Positions 1 through 6,263 of a stretch of 7,181 nt of DNA are shown here, piece after piece (the first letter of the stretch is position 1; the number at the start of each line of letters is the position of its first letter). The notes below the pieces were generated by a model, which was not told the origin of the DNA, made no database searches, and saw only the letters and a list, made by a program, of their open reading frames with translations. Where the stretch lies: positions 1 to 7,181 of the forward strand of contig CAMUFS010000159.1 in the NCBI GenBank assembly GCA_947088195.1, written 5' to 3'. The DNA comes from an uncultured Clostridia bacterium (GTDB taxonomy: Bacteria; Bacillota; Clostridia; Lachnospirales; Lachnospiraceae). The position numbers and the translations under genes are program-made.

Positions 1-10
1 GTTTCTCACG

Positions 11-92
11 AGCTTAGCGTCCGCTACGTTTTGAACTAAGCGGGAGCGGGGTGACGGAGGACTATAGCCAATTCTTTGGGCGGACCCTTCTC
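11..92. repeat. Diverged intergenic repeat, copy A
   Basis: Three short blocks here recur in the same order and orientation at 5080-5159: CTAAGCGGGA (36-45 versus 5109-5118), CGGAGGA (55-61 versus 5122-5128), and GGACC[C/T]TTCTC (82-92 versus 5149-5159). Both copies can also fold a small hairpin using GCTT and AAGC; here GCTTAG at 12-17 pairs with CTAAGC at 36-41. The block order suggests two degenerate copies of one dispersed intergenic element rather than chance. No coding frame is supported. The left end may extend beyond the window. The element family is not recognised, and the alignment was made by eye. Confidence 0.4.
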
Positions 93-150
93 GAATATGA
101 TTCACCACCCCACAATTACAAATAGCCTATAAGGATGTTTTGTATAAAGT

Positions 151-246
151 ATGTTTTTTGACATTTTGACTAAAAGTTATGCTCTTTTACCCTTTATATT
201 GTTGAAGGGACCTCCTATCTACAACTGGAACGCGAATATTAAGTAA
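151..246 (+). CDS. Candidate 31-residue regulatory leader peptide upstream of the kinase/AviRa-like genes
   Basis: An open frame from ATG 151 to TAA 244-246 encodes 31 residues, starting MFFDILTKSY and containing a Pro at residue 14 and a Lys-Gly-Pro-Pro stretch at residues 20-23 (Pro-Pro codons CCT CCT at 211-216). It ends 56 bp before the kinase start. Ribosome-targeting resistance genes are often preceded by such short ORFs, where drug-stalled ribosomes remodel the leader RNA. The Pro-Pro codons contain a CCTCC anti-Shine-Dalgarno-like core that could pair with the kinase ribosome binding site. Weak points: an in-frame TAA at 145 fixes the start, but the only upstream AGGA (132-135) lies 15 bases from the ATG, too far for a good site. 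A competing 8-codon frame (ATG 179, MLFYPLYC) overlaps it. This is a hypothesis only. Confidence 0.27.
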   Translation: MFFDILTKSYALLPFILLKGPPIYNWNANIK

Positions 247-296
247 ATACAGTTGAGAGTAACAAAAAACACGTTGATAGTATTTGAAAGAAGAGG
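201..296 (+). promoter_or_regulatory. Possible attenuator-like leader RNA with alternative pairings
   Basis: Several complementary segments compete for the same bases. GTTGAAG (201-207) can pair with CTACAAC (219-225) with one mismatch. CAACTG (222-227) pairs with CAGTTG (250-255). CTAT plus CAAC (215-218 and 222-225) pair with GTTGATAG (273-280) around a 3-base bulge, and CCTC (211-214) can then pair with GAGG (293-296), which is the core of the kinase ribosome binding site. AAATAC (245-250) also pairs with GTATTT (280-285). A ribosome paused near 211-216 would disrupt the pairing that masks the binding site. Individual stems are short and the region is AT-rich, so chance pairing is possible. 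No folding energy was computed. Confidence 0.3.
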
Positions 297-302
297 ATTA
301 TT

Positions 303-830
303 ATGATACTTACTAAAAAACAACCATTATTTATTGTTACTGGAGCTTCTTGTGTTGGAAAATCAACGCTTTGCAATGAATTGTTTATTAACGAAAAAGA
401 GTATATTGTAATGGAAAGCGACTTATTATGGAATGATATCTACAATACACCAGAGGATGATTATTTCGAGTATAATCGTTTATGGTTAAGGGTATGTGCC
501 AATATTGCACAAGCTGGTAAGCCTGTTGTGCTATGTGGTTGCAGAGTGCCCAAACAACTTGAAAATTTACCAGAAAGAGAGTTGTTTACTCATATTTATT
601 ATCTTGCCGTTGTCTGTGAGGATGCTGTTTTGGAAGAGCGAATGCGTAAAGGACGCAGGGTAAGTGATGATAATTGGATTAGAAGCTCTATGGATTTTAA
701 TAAATGGCTGAAACAGCAGTCAAACGAGAATGCTTCATATCCTATAACTTTACTGGACACTACTGACATTTCACCTGTACAAGCTGCTATAATAGTTGAT
801 AATTGGATTATGGAGAAAAAATATGATTGA
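303..830 (+). CDS. P-loop kinase-like small ATPase, function unknown
   Basis: A 175-residue protein with a clear Walker A motif GASCVGKST at residues 14-22 just after an N-terminal hydrophobic strand (LFIVTG). Asp40 in the MESDLLW segment sits where small-molecule kinases have a substrate-binding acid. A hydrophobic strand with Gly (VVLCG, 75-79) resembles the second core strand, and an Arg-rich stretch LEERMRKGR (110-118) resembles the lid. Size and layout fit the nucleotide/shikimate/chloramphenicol-phosphotransferase type of P-loop kinases, often annotated only as AAA family ATPase. The start is supported by AAGAGGA (291-297) five bases before the ATG. It lies 18 bp upstream of the preferred start of the AviRa-like methyltransferase, so the two are almost certainly co-transcribed. 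Substrate unknown: it could phosphorylate a nucleotide or an antibiotic, but nothing visible decides. No signal peptide or membrane segment, so cytosolic. Confidence 0.75.
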   Translation: MILTKKQPLFIVTGASCVGKSTLCNELFINEKEYIVMESDLLWNDIYNTPEDDYFEYNRLWLRVCANIAQAGKPVVLCGCRVPKQLENLPERELFTHIYYLAVVCEDAVLEERMRKGRRVSDDNWIRSSMDFNKWLKQQSNENASYPITLLDTTDISPVQAAIIVDNWIMEKKYD

Positions 831-848
831 TTTATGGAGAATATTTTA

Positions 849-1577
849 ATGGTATACAAATATCTTGAAAACAGGAATTTTGAAGATTTGGCAAGCGGAA
901 AAGTTATTGTTCACAGAGCAGGATATCCTAATTTTCCGGTAAGGCTCGCACAAGAAATATTTAGTAGATGTTTAGAGCATTTGGGTAATCCAGACAGTGT
1001 ATGTATTTATGATCCTTGTTGTGGCGGCGGTTATCTGCTAACGGTACTTGGTTTTTTGAATTTTGAAAGAATAAAGACAATAATAGCTTCTGACATAAGT
1101 GATGATGCTATACAGCTTACCACCGAGAATTTATCATTGCTTGATAAAAACGGATTCAAAAAAAGAATACAGCAAATAAATGATTTATTATCATTATATA
1201 ACAAAAACTCACATATCGAAGCATTAAATAGTGCAGCTAATTTATTGGACATATTGGAAAATTCAACACATGAAATAGAACGCAAAGTGTTTAAAGCAGA
1301 TATTTTATCAAATTTTTCATTAGATAATGATTTTAAAGCAGATATTGTATTTACAGATGTTCCATATGGAAATCTTGTTGAATGGCAGAATGGAAATAAA
1401 GATAATATCAATTTATTGGATCAGCTATTACCAGTAATAAAGGAAAGAACGGTAGTTGCTATATGTTCAGACAAGTCACAAAAATTTCAGTCCGATAATT
1501 TCCAAAGGATAGAAAAACAAGTGATAGGCAAGCGTTTATTTCAAATATTTAGAGTAGTGAATTTCGGATTAACTTGA
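849..1577 (+). CDS. AviRa-type 23S rRNA (guanine-N2) methyltransferase, putative orthosomycin resistance
   Basis: A 242-residue class I SAM-dependent methyltransferase. Recognised AviRa-family features, numbered from Met at 849: the N-terminal block GYPNFPVRLAQEIF (25-38), SAM-binding motif I DPCCGGGY (55-62), an acidic Asp82 in the IIASDIS strand, and the motif IV-like DVPYG (170-174), matching the TDLPYG-type signature I recall from AviRa. Length is near the roughly 250 residues of AviRa. AviRa of the avilamycin producer methylates a guanine in 23S rRNA at the orthosomycin site; the same role is inferred here, not shown. The start at ATG 849 is preferred because GGAGA (836-840) is eight bases upstream and the resulting N-terminus matches AviRa. 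The alternative ATG 834 (247 residues) lacks a well-placed ribosome binding site. Composition is very AT-rich compared with the downstream operon, which suggests acquisition. It follows the kinase gene and ends just before a hairpin. Confidence 0.85.
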   Translation: MVYKYLENRNFEDLASGKVIVHRAGYPNFPVRLAQEIFSRCLEHLGNPDSVCIYDPCCGGGYLLTVLGFLNFERIKTIIASDISDDAIQLTTENLSLLDKNGFKKRIQQINDLLSLYNKNSHIEALNSAANLLDILENSTHEIERKVFKADILSNFSLDNDFKADIVFTDVPYGNLVEWQNGNKDNINLLDQLLPVIKERTVVAICSDKSQKFQSDNFQRIEKQVIGKRLFQIFRVVNFGLT

Positions 1578-1583
1578 GTTTCA

Positions 1584-1635
1584 ATAGGTTCCGTAGGACC
1601 ATAGGCAGTTCGCTGGGTGGTCCTATTCTTATATT
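1584..1635 (+). terminator. Probable terminator after the AviRa-like gene
   Basis: TAGGACCA (1594-1601) pairs perfectly with TGGTCCTA (1618-1625). Inside, CAG-TTCG-CTG (1606-1615) adds a 3-bp stem closed by a stable UUCG tetraloop. The 3' flank TTCTTATATT is T-rich but not a clean T-run, so termination efficiency is uncertain. It starts 17 bp after the methyltransferase stop codon and separates this unit from the YtrA promoter. Confidence 0.6.
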
Positions 1636-1688
1636 AAATGGTCACAATCGTTCAAAAAGAATCATTTTTATACAGAGAATCGAATCCC

Positions 1689-1717
1689 TTGACAATATTC
1701 TTTTTTTATGCTATAAG
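1689..1717 (+). promoter_or_regulatory. Strong sigma-A-type promoter of the YtrA/ABC operon
   Basis: A perfect -35 box TTGACA (1689-1694) is followed by exactly 17 bp and the -10 box TATAAG (1712-1717). The -10 is preceded by TGC (1709-1711), an extended -10. The 5' leader would be about 55 bp, and AAAGGAGG (1768-1775) is the ribosome binding site of the regulator gene. This is the best-matched promoter in the window. Confidence 0.8.
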
Positions 1718-1740
1718 TGTATTAAGATAATTAATACACA
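1716..1740. promoter_or_regulatory. Probable autoregulatory operator of the GntR/YtrA repressor
   Basis: GTGTATTAA (1717-1725) and TTAATACAC (1731-1739) form a perfect 9-bp inverted repeat with a 5-bp centre. It can also be written AGTGTA-N13-TACACA (1716-1740), which resembles the AGTGTA-N13-TACACT type of site I recall for YtrA-subfamily regulators. It begins at the end of the -10 box and covers the expected transcription start, an ideal place to block initiation. That the downstream regulator binds it is inferred from position and symmetry. Confidence 0.7.
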
Positions 1741-1779
1741 CATAACATATAATACAGTGTCTACAGGAAAGGAGGATCT

Positions 1780-2151
1780 ATGATTATTCTGGATTACCGG
1801 GATAAACGTCCAATTTATGAACAGGTGACAGAAAAGCTCCAGAATCTGATTATCCGCGGGGCTCTTGAAGCGGAGAGCAAGCTGCCAAGTGTCAGAAGTC
1901 TGGCACTTGAGCTTACTGTAAATCCTAATACAATTCAACGGGCATATGCAGAGCTTGAGGAGATGGGATATATCTATACAGTGAAAGGCAGGGGAAATTA
2001 CGTGTCAAAGGAAACAGAATGGAGGGAAAATAGAGAGAAGATAATTGACGAGGAAACCAGAACGCTCGCAAAACATGCAATGGAGGCTGGCATCAGCAAG
2101 GAGCATTTGATTGATAAGCTGACATCGTACTATGAGGAGGGAGATCGATGA
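1780..2151 (+). CDS. GntR-family transcriptional regulator, YtrA subfamily
   Basis: A 123-residue regulator. Residues 1-75 form the GntR winged helix: DKRPIYEQVTEKLQNLI opens helix 1, KLPSVRSLALELTVNPNTIQRAYAELE (about 39-65) is the recognition helix-turn-helix, and GYIYTVKGRGNYV (68-80) is the wing. Only about 40 residues follow, predicted as short helices, so there is no large ligand-binding domain. This short form, next to ABC transporter genes, defines the YtrA subfamily. Such proteins usually repress their own ABC operon and respond to cell-envelope antibiotics or stress, which is family knowledge and not seen here. The start has a strong ribosome binding site AAAGGAGG four bases upstream, and its stop overlaps the ATPase start as ATGA. 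The palindrome at 1717-1739 is its likely operator. Confidence 0.9.
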   Translation: MIILDYRDKRPIYEQVTEKLQNLIIRGALEAESKLPSVRSLALELTVNPNTIQRAYAELEEMGYIYTVKGRGNYVSKETEWRENREKIIDEETRTLAKHAMEAGISKEHLIDKLTSYYEEGDR

Positions 2152-3050
2152 TTGAGGCAAAGGGAATCTGTAAATCCTTTGGTGGGATAAGAGCGGTAGA
2201 CAAGATAGATGCCACCATACAGGAGGGTGCGGTATTTGGACTTATCGGCACAAATGGAGCTGGAAAGAGTACATTTCTTCGTATGGTGTGTGGGGTGTTA
2301 AAACCAGATGAAGGGACGATCTTAATAGATGGAAAGCCAGTGTATGAGACATCAGAAAGCAAACAGAAATTATTTTATATCTCGGATGAACAGTATTTTT
2401 TTGCAAATGCGACACCGTTAATTATGAAACGGTATTATCAAAGTGTATATGCAGAGTTTGATGGGATGCGTTTTCTTCATTTGTTGGAGCAGTTTGGATT
2501 GGATGGAGGAAGAAAGATCAACACCTTTTCAAAAGGCATGAAAAAGCAGCTTTCTGTGATACTGGGCATCTGTTCCAATACGAAATATCTTCTTTGTGAC
2601 GAGACCTTTGATGGGCTTGATCCGGTGATGAGGCAGGCGGTGAAAAGCATTTTTATTAAAGAGATAGAAGAGAGGGGCATGACACCTGTGGTGGCGTCCC
2701 ATAATCTGAGAGAGCTTGAGGATATCTGTGACCATGTAGGTCTTTTGCACAAGGGAGGGATCCTGCTGTCAAAGGATCTGGAGGATATGAAATTAAATAT
2801 TCATAAGATTCAGTGTGTTCTAAAAAAGACAGAGGATCTGGATAATTTAAAGAAGAAGCTGGAAATTATGAAGGTGGAGCAGAGAGGTTCTCTTAACACA
2901 CTTACAGTGAAGGGCTCTGTCAATCAGATAGAGACGACAATAGCAGAGTGTGAACCATTGTTTTATGAGGTTCTGCCATTGTCCTTGGAGGAAATTTTTA
3001 TCAGTGAAACGGAGGTGGCAGGTTATGACATCAAAAATATCATTCTTTAA
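2148..3050 (+). CDS. ABC transporter ATP-binding protein (YtrB-like)
   Basis: A 300-residue ABC ATPase. Walker A GTNGAGKST is at residues 34-42, a Q-loop region with Gln82 in YISDEQYFF, the signature as FSKGMKKQ (127-134) instead of LSGGQ, Walker B KYLLCDET with Asp151-Glu152, D-loop FDGLD (154-158), and H-loop His185 in VVASHNL. The SKGM signature is common in ATPases of ABC-2 type exporters such as YtrB. After about residue 215 a C-terminal extension of about 85 residues follows, usual for this class. It is translated from ATG 2148 with GAGGAGGGA (2134-2142) upstream and coupled to the regulator by an ATGA overlap. The partner is the permease that overlaps its 3' end by 26 bp. It probably powers export or membrane-stress relief; substrate unknown. 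Confidence 0.92.
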   Translation: MIEAKGICKSFGGIRAVDKIDATIQEGAVFGLIGTNGAGKSTFLRMVCGVLKPDEGTILIDGKPVYETSESKQKLFYISDEQYFFANATPLIMKRYYQSVYAEFDGMRFLHLLEQFGLDGGRKINTFSKGMKKQLSVILGICSNTKYLLCDETFDGLDPVMRQAVKSIFIKEIEERGMTPVVASHNLRELEDICDHVGLLHKGGILLSKDLEDMKLNIHKIQCVLKKTEDLDNLKKKLEIMKVEQRGSLNTLTVKGSVNQIETTIAECEPLFYEVLPLSLEEIFISETEVAGYDIKNIIL

Positions 3051-5079
3051 ATTATGTATAGAAGATATAAAGCGTCGGATGTGGCTTTTGGTTCTTACAT
3101 CACTTACATTTTTTATTGCTATGCCATTGGGGATGATGATAACATTACAGAATGTTTCTGGTTATGATGAGATAGTATATCATGAAAATGTTGTTGCCAT
3201 CTTTTCGGCATTTTTTGGAATGGGAGTTAATACTGTCTTGACAGCGTGCTTTGCCATTATCTGTGCAATCGCGGGATTTGCGTGGTTATTTTCAAAGAAA
3301 AAGGTGGATCTGTATCATTCCATTCCCGTTCGAAGAGAGGTTATTTTTGCTTCGTGTTATGTCAATGGCATTGTGCTGTATTTGTTGCCTTATCTGATTA
3401 GCTGTCTTATCTGCCTGATTATTATCAGTCGGTTTACAGCCATAACAGGAAGTATGCTGTCGATGGCGGCAATCACTTTTGGTGTGCATATTTTGTTCTT
3501 TTTATTTTTTTATAATCTTATGCTTGTTGCGGTTATGCTGACAGGAAATATGATTACTTGTCTAATAACAGGTGGGGTGCTGTTTATTTATGCCATGACA
3601 GTGCGCGCTTTAATGGAGGGATATTTAGAATTATTTATTTCGACACATTATGGGAATTGGAATATTTTGGAGGATGTACACTTTACTTCTCCGCTGCTTG
3701 CCATTATTTATTTTGGACAAAAATTTGTATCTATTGAAGATCGGTTTTATGTCTATATGACAGGAACTTCCTTTGCTTTGTATATTTTACAGTGTTTTTT
3801 GCTGATGGTGATAGCAGGGGTTATTGCACTGTTATTGTATAAAAAACGTCCTTCTGAGGCGGCGGGTAAATCCATTGCATTTGTAAGGATTTTAAATCTG
3901 TATCGAATCCTTCTGGTTATTCCTTTATCCTTGGGAAGTGGAATTTTCTTTGCGTTGTTGGGGAGCTCTACCTCGGAATCCATACAAATGACATGGTTTT
4001 GTTTTGGATTAATCTTTGGCTTGGTGTTGTCTCATGGATTTATCGAGGTGCTTTTTCAGATGGATATCCATGCCATATTTTCTTATAAAAGACAGCTTTT
4101 GGCTACTGGTATCGTAGTATTTCTCATTGCCTTCAGCATACGAGGTGACTGGTATGGAATCAATAAGTCTATACCCAAAAAGGAGAATGTGAGCTCTATT
4201 GCCATTTCTGTGCCATCATTAAATGAGGGCAATGTCTATATCAATCGTGCATCAGGAGAATATATTAGGGGAATGGAACAATATATCTTTAGAAATATGG
4301 AGTTAGATCCAGAAATTGCATATAAGATGGCAGAGAAGGGAATGGAGGTTGCAACAAAAAAAACAGAATGGCGTTCAGATGACGAGTATATTTATTTTAA
4401 TGTAAAGTTTAATTTAAAAAATGGAAAGGAAAGTTATAAGAAATTCTGGTTCCCAGCCAGTGAGATAGGCGATAGTATGGAGGAAATCTATTCTTCTAAA
4501 GAGTATAAAGCAGCTATGAAAAAAAGATTTCAAGAAGGAGAGATAGTAAGCATAGATATAATGGATATAACATACCATATGGAGTTGCTGGAAGAAGAAT
4601 GGATTCCAGAATTTATGGAAATTTATTGTCGAGAATATGAAGACTTAGGGTTTCAGGAAGCCTTGGATAGCGGAGTTGTAGCTATGATGGATATTCAGAG
4701 TGTCAGTGGAGAAGGAAAATATTGTGGTATAAGTGAGATTCCAATTTATGGAGCATGTACAGAGACGCTGCATTTTCTGGAGGAACATCAAATTGCGACA
4801 GATTTAATGTTAGGGAAATTTGATGCTACTATGGTTGAAAGTATTAGGTTGTATTTCGATGATACACAAGTTCGCATAGAAGATAGAGAGGAGATCGAGA
4901 AGCTTGTGCCATATTTACGTCCAGATTATAAGGAGAGCTTTTATAGAACAAGAAGGGTTCTTAAAGATACTTCAAAAAAGGTGGAGGCAATCGTTTTTCT
5001 AAAATCAGATGGCGGATATGATGTGAATGCCGTGATACTTTCAGGAGCGCCGCTGGAGGAATTTAGGAATAAGAAATAA
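3025..5079 (+). CDS. ABC-2 type permease with large C-terminal soluble domain (DUF6449-like)
   Basis: A 684-residue membrane protein. The start at ATG 3025 has GGAGGTGG (3011-3018) upstream and begins MTSKISFFKLCIEDIKRR; the same frame is open from 2950 but that part lies inside the ATPase gene and lacks membrane character. About eight to ten membrane segments are visible, near residues 19-39, 56-89, 107-135, 142-192, 247-271, 291-313, 321-342 and 356-372. The cytoplasmic loop FSKKKVDLYHSIPVRRE (89-105) is the motif I associate with clostridial ABC-2 permeases next to YtrA/YtrB. Residues 375-684 form a charged soluble domain, likely extracytoplasmic; I believe this layout is annotated as DUF6449, but that name is from memory. 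It is the only permease in the operon, so it probably works as a homodimer with the upstream ATPase. Confidence 0.85.
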   Translation: MTSKISFFKLCIEDIKRRMWLLVLTSLTFFIAMPLGMMITLQNVSGYDEIVYHENVVAIFSAFFGMGVNTVLTACFAIICAIAGFAWLFSKKKVDLYHSIPVRREVIFASCYVNGIVLYLLPYLISCLICLIIISRFTAITGSMLSMAAITFGVHILFFLFFYNLMLVAVMLTGNMITCLITGGVLFIYAMTVRALMEGYLELFISTHYGNWNILEDVHFTSPLLAIIYFGQKFVSIEDRFYVYMTGTSFALYILQCFLLMVIAGVIALLLYKKRPSEAAGKSIAFVRILNLYRILLVIPLSLGSGIFFALLGSSTSESIQMTWFCFGLIFGLVLSHGFIEVLFQMDIHAIFSYKRQLLATGIVVFLIAFSIRGDWYGINKSIPKKENVSSIAISVPSLNEGNVYINRASGEYIRGMEQYIFRNMELDPEIAYKMAEKGMEVATKKTEWRSDDEYIYFNVKFNLKNGKESYKKFWFPASEIGDSMEEIYSSKEYKAAMKKRFQEGEIVSIDIMDITYHMELLEEEWIPEFMEIYCREYEDLGFQEALDSGVVAMMDIQSVSGEGKYCGISEIPIYGACTETLHFLEEHQIATDLMLGKFDATMVESIRLYFDDTQVRIEDREEIEKLVPYLRPDYKESFYRTRRVLKDTSKKVEAIVFLKSDGGYDVNAVILSGAPLEEFRNKK

Positions 5080-5159
5080 GAGCTCTCGCTTTTGTTTTGT
5101 GATAAACGCTAAGCGGGATAGCGGAGGATAAAAGTAATTTGGCTACATGGACCTTTCTC
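5080..5159. repeat. Diverged intergenic repeat, copy B
   Basis: The second copy of the element at 11-92, sharing CTAAGCGGGA (5109-5118), CGGAGGA (5122-5128) and GGACCTTTCTC (5149-5159) in the same order. CTCGCTT (5085-5091) can pair with AAGCGGG (5111-5117) with one G-U pair, similar to the hairpin of copy A. It starts directly after the permease stop and its right end forms the left arm of the large hairpin. Confidence 0.4.
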
Positions 5160-5190
5160 ATGCTTCTAGTGAAAGGTCCATATAGCCAAA
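5138..5190. terminator. Long hairpin between convergent genes, probable bidirectional terminator
   Basis: Two 20-base arms (5138-5157 and 5171-5190) are complementary except for one mismatch and enclose a 13-base loop. The arms read TTTGGCTACATGG... and ...CCATATAGCCAAA. It sits 58 bp after the permease stop and 4 bp from the end of the minus-strand AraC gene. Read on the minus strand it is followed by AAATTACTTTTA, a modest U-rich tail, so it best fits terminating the AraC transcript; on the plus strand no clear T-run follows. Confidence 0.7.
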
Positions 5191-5194
5191 AGGT

Positions 5195-6043
5195 TTATGA
5201 AATCTTCTTCTTATAATGCAAGGGAGATACGCCATAGTATTTTTTAAATAGCTTGCTAAAGTGATAGGCGTCCTCGTATCCCACATCATTGGCGATCTTC
5301 TTAATGCTCTCTGGATTTGGCGCAGCCAACATATCTTTTGCTTTTTCCAAACGAATACGAATTAGATAATTAATGGGTGATTCGCCCGTTTCCTCCTTAA
5401 AAATCTTGGAGACATAGACAGGGCTTAAATACATATTTTGTGCAATGCGATCCAAGGAAATCTTTTCGCTGTAGTGTGCATCCAGATAATCGACAATCTG
5501 GTTGACGGCATAGCTTTTATAATGCGAGTCAAAATGGCAACCATTCTGAACAGGTCTTGGATCTGTCTCCTGTCTTAAAAGAAGAAGCAGAAATTGCATC
5601 AAATGTGCTTTAAGCATAAAATATTTTCCGACCTGATCGGTTTCATTTTCGGCCAGCATCGCATAACAATGTCTGGACAAGCTCTGTCGCAGCTCTGTGT
5701 CTGTGTGGAGCAGATAACTGCCATTCTTGAGGATAATCTGATCCTTAGGCATATCTCTGAAATGATAATCGGTAAAGCCTACAAAAAATTCCACAGTAGG
5801 CTCTTTGGGATTTACGACAATATTCCGGTGAAAGACACCCGAATTACAAATAATTAAATCCCCTGCCTGCACATCATAGAAATCTCCATTTATACAATAC
5901 TGGCCTCTCCCCGATAAAATAAAAGTAATTTCCGTAAAATCATGATCATGGTAACGGGAATCCTTTATCATTCTTGACTTGCTGACAAATAAAACCGTCG
6001 GGTTAAAATCGTTATAAGTAATATCGTACCGACAATCATACAT
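5195..6043 (-). CDS. AraC-family transcriptional regulator with N-terminal cupin sensor domain
   Basis: A 282-residue regulator. The N-terminal part is a cupin-type AraC ligand domain: HDHDFTEITFILSGRG (32-47) with His32, His34 and Glu38 in the usual metal/ligand positions, then AGD (60-62) and His72 in GVFHRN. The last 105 residues (178-282) are the AraC DNA-binding domain with two helix-turn-helix units: SLDRIAQNMYLSPVYVSKIF (about 196-215) and SIKKIANDVGYEDAYHFSKL (about 246-268), ending in the classic FKKYYGVSPLHYKK tail. The ribosome binding site TAAGGAG (6052-6058, minus strand) is eight bases from the start. It is divergent from the ABC exporter at 6370, so it likely regulates that gene and itself; the ligand is unknown and a sugar or small metabolite is possible. 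Confidence 0.92.
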   Translation of the reverse strand: MYDCRYDITYNDFNPTVLFVSKSRMIKDSRYHDHDFTEITFILSGRGQYCINGDFYDVQAGDLIICNSGVFHRNIVVNPKEPTVEFFVGFTDYHFRDMPKDQIILKNGSYLLHTDTELRQSLSRHCYAMLAENETDQVGKYFMLKAHLMQFLLLLLRQETDPRPVQNGCHFDSHYKSYAVNQIVDYLDAHYSEKISLDRIAQNMYLSPVYVSKIFKEETGESPINYLIRIRLEKAKDMLAAPNPESIKKIANDVGYEDAYHFSKLFKKYYGVSPLHYKKKIS

Positions 6044-6095
6044 ACTACTGTCTCCTTATAATGGCTGATACCTGACTTAATATATTGCTCGTTCT

Positions 6096-6124
6096 ATTAT
6101 AAAATATTTGCAAAAATTTCGCAA
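6096..6124 (-). promoter_or_regulatory. Probable promoter of the AraC gene
   Basis: On the minus strand TTGCGA (6124-6119) and a perfect TATAAT (6101-6096) are separated by 17 bp. The -35 matches consensus at four of six positions. The transcript leader would be about 45 bases before the ATG at 6043. Confidence 0.65.
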
Positions 6125-6263
6125 CAAAAGATTGAAAAAATCTGCTTCCATCTCTTATCTCTTTCTCGATAATATTCAAGTAAAAAAATCTGTAAATCTA
6201 TATATTAAATTTAAAAAACCAGTAAAAACATAGAATTTTTATAAAAATATCCATTAAAAAAGC

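Noticed and set aside
48..111. GGGGTG (48-53) pairing with CACCCC (106-111)
   Set aside because: A 6-bp match over a 52-base gap with no further support; likely chance.
158..200. TTGACA at 158-163 as the -35 of a promoter for the kinase gene
   Set aside because: No acceptable -10 lies 16-18 bp downstream: 181-186 is GCTCTT, TATGCT is only 14 bp away, and TATATT is too far. It stays possible but was not annotated.
834..848. Upstream start of the methyltransferase at ATG 834
   Set aside because: The nearest GGAGA (812-816) is 17 bases away, whereas ATG 849 has GGAGA eight bases upstream and gives an N-terminus like AviRa. It is not excluded.
1031..1411. Minus-strand open frame inside the methyltransferase gene, and similar antisense frames at 599-859, 2093-2362, 2477-2752, 3292-3489, 3753-3983 and 6687-7097
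   Set aside because: All lie opposite well-supported genes, lack ribosome binding sites and family motifs, and are explained as shadows of the real frames.
1574..1783. 69-codon plus-strand open frame between the methyltransferase and the GntR gene
   Set aside because: It spans the UUCG hairpin, the consensus promoter and the palindromic operator, has no good ribosome binding site, and its product resembles no family I know.
2950..3024. Upstream extension of the permease frame to ATG 2950
   Set aside because: It would overlap the ATPase gene by about 100 bp with a non-membrane, Cys/Arg/Trp-rich N-terminus; ATG 3025 has a strong GGAGGTGG site.
5594..5857. 87-codon plus-strand frame inside the AraC gene
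   Set aside because: It is antisense to the conserved regulator and shows no recognisable domain.
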